A DNA stretch of 64,000 nucleotides from Dioscorea cayenensis subsp. rotundata. Lineage: Eukaryota; Streptophyta; Magnoliopsida; Dioscoreales; Dioscoreaceae. The stretch lies in assembly GCF_009730915.1 (NCBI RefSeq), contig NC_052475.1, forward strand, positions 30,937,016 through 31,001,015, written 5' to 3'. Positions within the stretch are counted from its first letter, which is position 1. The number at the start of each line of letters is the position of its first letter. Position numbers and translations under genes: made by a program. The notes under the pieces were generated by a model. It was not told where the DNA came from, did no database searches, and saw nothing but the letters and a program-made list of their open reading frames with translations. Of the stretch, positions 60,124 to 64,000 are shown in pieces.

Positions 60124-61464
60124 TCAAGTTGCTCCAACTCCAAGGAAATCTATGAAAGGTGGAGAGATTGATGATTCAAAATGGTTTGTTCCTTCCCTGT
60201 TATTCCCTTCATCTCTTGCTGCTTCTCCTTGTTCAATGGAGGAGGACTCTGAGTGAAAGTACTGGTCAAACATGAATGGAGAATGTGGACATAAACTCAT
60301 GAAGCTCTTCTTCTCTTGACCACCACCACCACCACCACCACCAACCTTGCCACCTCCAACTGAATCAACCAAGCAAGCAACAATAACACAAGTAAACAAA
60401 ATGCACCAGGAGAACAATTATACTATTATTATTATTATATCAAATCTTTTGTATTGTTGCATGTCCAAGGTAAGAGCGCTTGGGAAAGCTAAAAACTTCT
60501 TCACATGCTAGTGTCCAAGCATGGCATTCTAGGGGGTTTCTGGCAGGATCTAGTACTTCCTGTTACAGTTGCCGTATTGAGAAAATTTTATTTTGGTGTT
60601 TGGCCTAAGCTGTACAAGACTCATTCTGCAGATTATTAAAAACCTTACAATGGTGGGGTTAGGGAGAAATAAATGGTCACAAGTACATTCCAACCAACCA
60701 ATGTTTCAGATGAAAAAACAGTACGTCAAAGCTCATCAAGAAGAAGAAGAAAAAGGAGACTTGGTTACCAGAAAGAAAATCAAATGGAGTTTGCTCAGTA
60801 TCATCTGCAGAAGTTGTGATGAGATTCTGGGAAACAGAAACCATCATCCTCCTACCAACTTCTTGGCTGAGTTTTCTCCTCCTGTAAGCACTGGACTGCT
60901 CTCTATACTTCCTGGCCATGATAACATGCCAGTGATTCTTCACTGCATTGTCAGTCCTCCCAGGGAAAAGCCTTGCAATCATAGCCCATTTATTTCCATA
61001 CAGTCTATGAGCAGCCATCAACTTCTCCTCCTCTTCCTCACTAAAAGCCTTCCTGTTTATCCTGGGATCCAACTGGTTGAACCATCTCAGCCTGCAACTC
61101 TTCCCTTCAAAAACAAACATACATACATATATACACAGAAACTATATCTTAAATCAAACAAGAAAAGACCAAAAGAAAAACCAAGAGTTTGAAAAGCTTC
61201 CTTACCTGATCTACCTTCAAGTTTCTCAGCAATGAGGTTCCAGTTTTGAGGACCATACTGAGCTACAAGCTCTCTGAGCTTGGAGTCTTCTGCAGGTCTC
61301 CAATGGCCTCTGGCACAGAGCTTGGACTGCCCACAGTCATTAGTGGTTTCTCCATCTTGGTTCACCTTGTCACTACTGCAGCTGCTCTTCTCCATGAAAG
61401 GAAAACCCCAAGAGCTCATCTTCTCAGCATACAAGTAGTGGTCACTGCAGTGGTGCATGGCCAT
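60124..61464 (-). CDS. R2R3-MYB transcription factor, MYB52/54/105/117 clade
   Basis: Three minus-strand exons, 61464-61206, 61104-60769 and 60359-60124, join in frame (276 aa). The start is the first ATG giving [10 protein letters not shown]; the GTG four codons upstream is not a plausible plant start. The R2 repeat (about 51-100) has W55, W75 and W94 with [19 protein letters not shown] and ends [17 protein letters not shown]. The R3 repeat has F107 in place of the first Trp (normal for plant R3), W126 and W145, and [20 protein letters not shown]. The linker and the C-terminal [12 protein letters not shown] are typical of the LOF1/MYB117-MYB105 group, which acts in lateral organ boundaries; close relatives MYB52/54 act in cell-wall formation. 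The acceptor before exon 2 (tttgaag) is weak but set by frame. Exon 3 opens with a (GGT)n poly-Gly run. It looks intact. Confidence 0.92.
60318..60345. repeat. (CCA)n repeat coding poly-Gly in the MYB gene
   Basis: Trinucleotide run that reads as about eight Gly codons near the start of MYB exon 3; likely length-variable. Confidence 0.85.
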
Positions 61465-64000
61465 TTGAAATAACACACTTCAACCAGCGCTCAAAACTCT
61501 CTCTGCCAAGGGGGTTTAACAAGACCCCAGAACTCTAGTCCACACGTGCGAATGCTCCAAATTCACACGGGTGTAGGACTATGCCCATTTGCTGTCTCTC
61601 TCTTCCCTGACAACGAAAGAAACTCTATATAGTCTATACTGTTCTGTCTGGAACTCACAGAGACCTATGCTACTATACTACACTATACTAGTCACAGAGC
61701 AAGCTAATGTAGAGTGCTTAACACTTCAACTTCTTGTGACTTTCAGGCCTAACCAACTGAAATAGACACAACAAGGAAAAAAAGAGAAAAACAACACTCA
61801 AACATACCTCTCTTTTGTTGTTAATAGTTTGAATCATAAGAGAGGTTTGCATTGAATATGTGACACTGTGGCACAGGAATGTACTATTCAGTCAACAAAA
61901 TGAATGCAGAAACAGCAAATGGAGAACAATAGCCTAACTAAAGTAAAGAAGAATAAATGAAACAAATTAGAAATCAAAGCCAAGATGAATAGAAGCATAT
62001 GCTACATGCTTTTAAGTGCTGAACCTAACCCTGAAAATATGCATTTAAAGTTGTGCTGAGTTGGTAAACATAGAAGGGAAATTTGACAGTTTGGAAGGAT
62101 TTGGTCTGTGGTCTTACCAAGGACTAATGTCCTTGGAGACCTGCAAACTAACTGTTGGGGATGACCATTCATTTATGTAAACCATGCATGAGATTTCAGT
62201 GATGCTCACTAGGAAGTCATGTCTTACAGTGATATTTTGCTTTACATTATATGTATGTTTGATTCTGAATGGCACTGCTGAATAACAATCTTTTTTCTTT
62301 CCTGTAGACATGGTCAAACTTCAAAGGGAATAACTAATGTAGTACAATTTACACCATTTATCTACATTGTGTTATATATATATTTATATTTATATTTATA
62401 AATCAAATTTCCAATACATTTATCATAGCAATGTCCAGGTCCCTATCTATGTCCATCAGACAAGAGTGAGTGGCATTAAAAGAAATTCCAGAAATGGATT
62501 ACTGTTACAAAAGCATGAAATTCAATGGAGAACTTCTTCAGTTATGATGTAATGGGAGATGGAGAAGGAGTGGAAGAGATAATAAGGTCCCACTCTTAAC
62601 TGCCACTCCTCTTGCTATTTCTCTCAAGGCACAGAGAACTGAATCTTTTTGGTCCATATACTAACATAACTTCCAAAGAAGGAAAACTAGAGACAATTGA
62701 CAAAGATTGCTCTCATCACACAATCTTCTTCTCAGTATATTCTGAATGGTATATTTCTCAACAGATGTCATTACATCAGTTGCTACAATTATCACATATA
62801 TCTCATGATATGCTGCTACTTAAGCAGTAAAGCAGGAAAAGTTTTATATATTGCATAAACTATGGTCATTAATTAAACTTTAATTCAATTTAATTTTTTT
62901 GGTTAATCAAACACAGCATCCAAGAAGAAGAAGCACAATCCTGAGGTCTCCTTCCATCCAGATTTGATGGAAGAGGGGATGAGCAGATGATCCATCAGTG
63001 GTGCTACAGTTACAGGAGAGACTGGTCTGTTTCACTACACCATGAAGAGTTCTTGTCAAATGATTTTTGGGATCATAAATATACAAATAATCATCAATAT
63101 GTCATCTTTTCTTTTCTATGGTCAGCAGCGAAAATACTATCTATTAATCAGCATGCACTGACACTTAGCAATCCTATGAGAACCTCATGCTAGCTTTTTG
63201 TTTTTGTCCTCTAAGTTTGTGCCTTGCCTTTGTAAGGGTTAGGGTTGGGATTTAGGGTTAGGGTTAGGGTTTAGAAATGGTTTGAGTCCCATTAATAGTT
63301 GATGACGTAAGGAGGACCTACAAGTCTGGAATCGTTTTCAGCATTTAATAACCAATGTAATTATTGAAAAGTCCTTAGAAAGTTATCAACTTCCCTGTAG
63401 CCCTTTTACTTTTTTATTTACTTTTTTTTTCCCACCACATTTACATAACTAAAACTACACAAAAACTATCAAATGGGGAGTGAACCAGTTCAGTTCAGAG
63501 ATATCATAGAAACTACAAATAAAGTAGATAGTTTTTCAGGGGTTATTCAGTGATTAAGCTTTTTCTCTTCAACCCAACAAACCAAAGTCAGTCTACATAC
63601 AAAGATTACACAGTGAGAGTAACACAAGAATTTTCATCAAAGAAAGATATCATTAAACAAGAGTGATAATTGATAATAAGAATTGGTTTCTAAAGAAAGA
63701 GTATTGCTTGCAATTGCAATTGCAATTACAATTACAGTCTGGAAAGGAACAGCAGAGAAGGGCAAGTATGTTGCAAAAAGGACAGATAACTGGTCCTCAC
63801 CGTTCAAATATTTGTCCAGAAGACTGAAAAGGATGGGTAGAGTCTTAAATAAGAGCAGGAATAGAGTGGCAGAAAAAATATTCCCATGAATGATCAGAAG
63901 GAAATGAATCTCATGGCTTGAGCTTTGCCAACAGAAACCAACAAACAGATACAAACATGAATGCATCAGACATGTCTGGCTTTTGAGACTACTCAGTGGA
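61465..64000. other. Upstream region of the MYB gene to window end
   Basis: Promoter-side DNA for the MYB gene, then AT-rich spacer with a TA/TTTATA run at about 62372-62402. No further gene is supported; the last few hundred bases may belong to a gene beyond the window. Confidence 0.5.
63237..63273 (+). repeat. Short interstitial telomere-like repeat
   Basis: Several GGGTTAG/TTTAGGG units in a row (gggttagggttggg, then tttagggttagggttagggttt), matching the plant telomere motif imperfectly. In promoters such telo-box motifs are common; this one is about 1.8 kb upstream of the MYB start. Confidence 0.7.

Noticed and set aside
60593-61192. Plus-strand 199-codon frame opposite the MYB gene
   Set aside because: Antisense to the R3 repeat exon; no known domain and begins from a non-ATG codon.
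63637-63966. 109-codon minus frame near the window end
   Set aside because: Hydrophobic low-complexity translation, including a TTGCAA microsatellite; no family resemblance.
1-64000. CRISPR array, operon or phage-type system
   Set aside because: The window is eukaryotic plant DNA; the tandem repeats seen are minisatellites without spacer-repeat structure and no associated genes exist.

Overview
The window is nuclear DNA of a flowering plant. Coding sequence is carried on many short exons with GT-AG introns, intergenic DNA is strongly AT-rich, poly(A/T) tracts, TA/GA/CT microsatellites and transposon remnants are abundant, and every intact gene belongs to a plant family. I cannot name the species from sequence alone. 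Two blocks of exactly 1000 Ns (48081-49080 and 53940-54939) are scaffold gaps.

Layout. 0.6-4.4 kb: a seven-exon beta-1,3-galactosyltransferase of the GALT1 type (galectin domain plus GT31 domain). 5.0-5.9 kb: a transposon-like element with long terminal inverted repeats. 7.0-9.4 and 11.4-15.7 kb: two tandem CSLA (glucomannan 4-beta-mannosyltransferase) genes on the plus strand with nearly identical intron positions; one long intron of the second copy appears to hold a transposon insertion. 16.2-17.6 kb: reverse-strand LINE 3' fragments. 17.7-18.5 kb (minus): a small MYB-CC-derived gene whose spliced frame is open but whose MYB domain lacks its recognition-helix segment. 20.9-22.0 kb: an old minisatellite just upstream of a two-exon cycling-Dof (CDF-type) gene at 22.4-24.8 kb. 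25.7 kb: a tRNA-like SINE with a 13-bp target-site duplication. 29.7-30.0 kb: a small conserved-looking Cys-rich gene broken by frameshifts. 32.1-38.8 kb: an essentially full-length but decayed L1-type LINE with a 16-bp target-site duplication. 38.8-45.9 kb: AT-rich, gene-poor. 45.9-47.7 kb (minus): a heavily mutated cytochrome P450 CYP78A pseudogene. 49-55 kb: repeat-rich, including an element in which arrays of a 20-21-bp repeat flank a GC-rich exon-like piece. 60.1-61.5 kb (minus): an R2R3-MYB gene of the MYB52/54/105/117 clade.

The genes do not form an operon-like unit. By theme, two gene types act in Golgi glycan synthesis (GALT1 on N-glycans, CSLA on mannan) and three are transcription-factor genes or derivatives (MYB-CC derivative, Dof, R2R3-MYB). 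I found no clear evidence for a wholly new multi-gene system. The most unusual items are the MYB-CC gene lacking its recognition helix, the repeat-flanked exon-like segment at 52.5-53.8 kb, and a stem-loop repeat present twice (27.4 and 54.95 kb). All exon boundaries are my reading of reading-frame continuity plus GT/AG signals, without transcript data.
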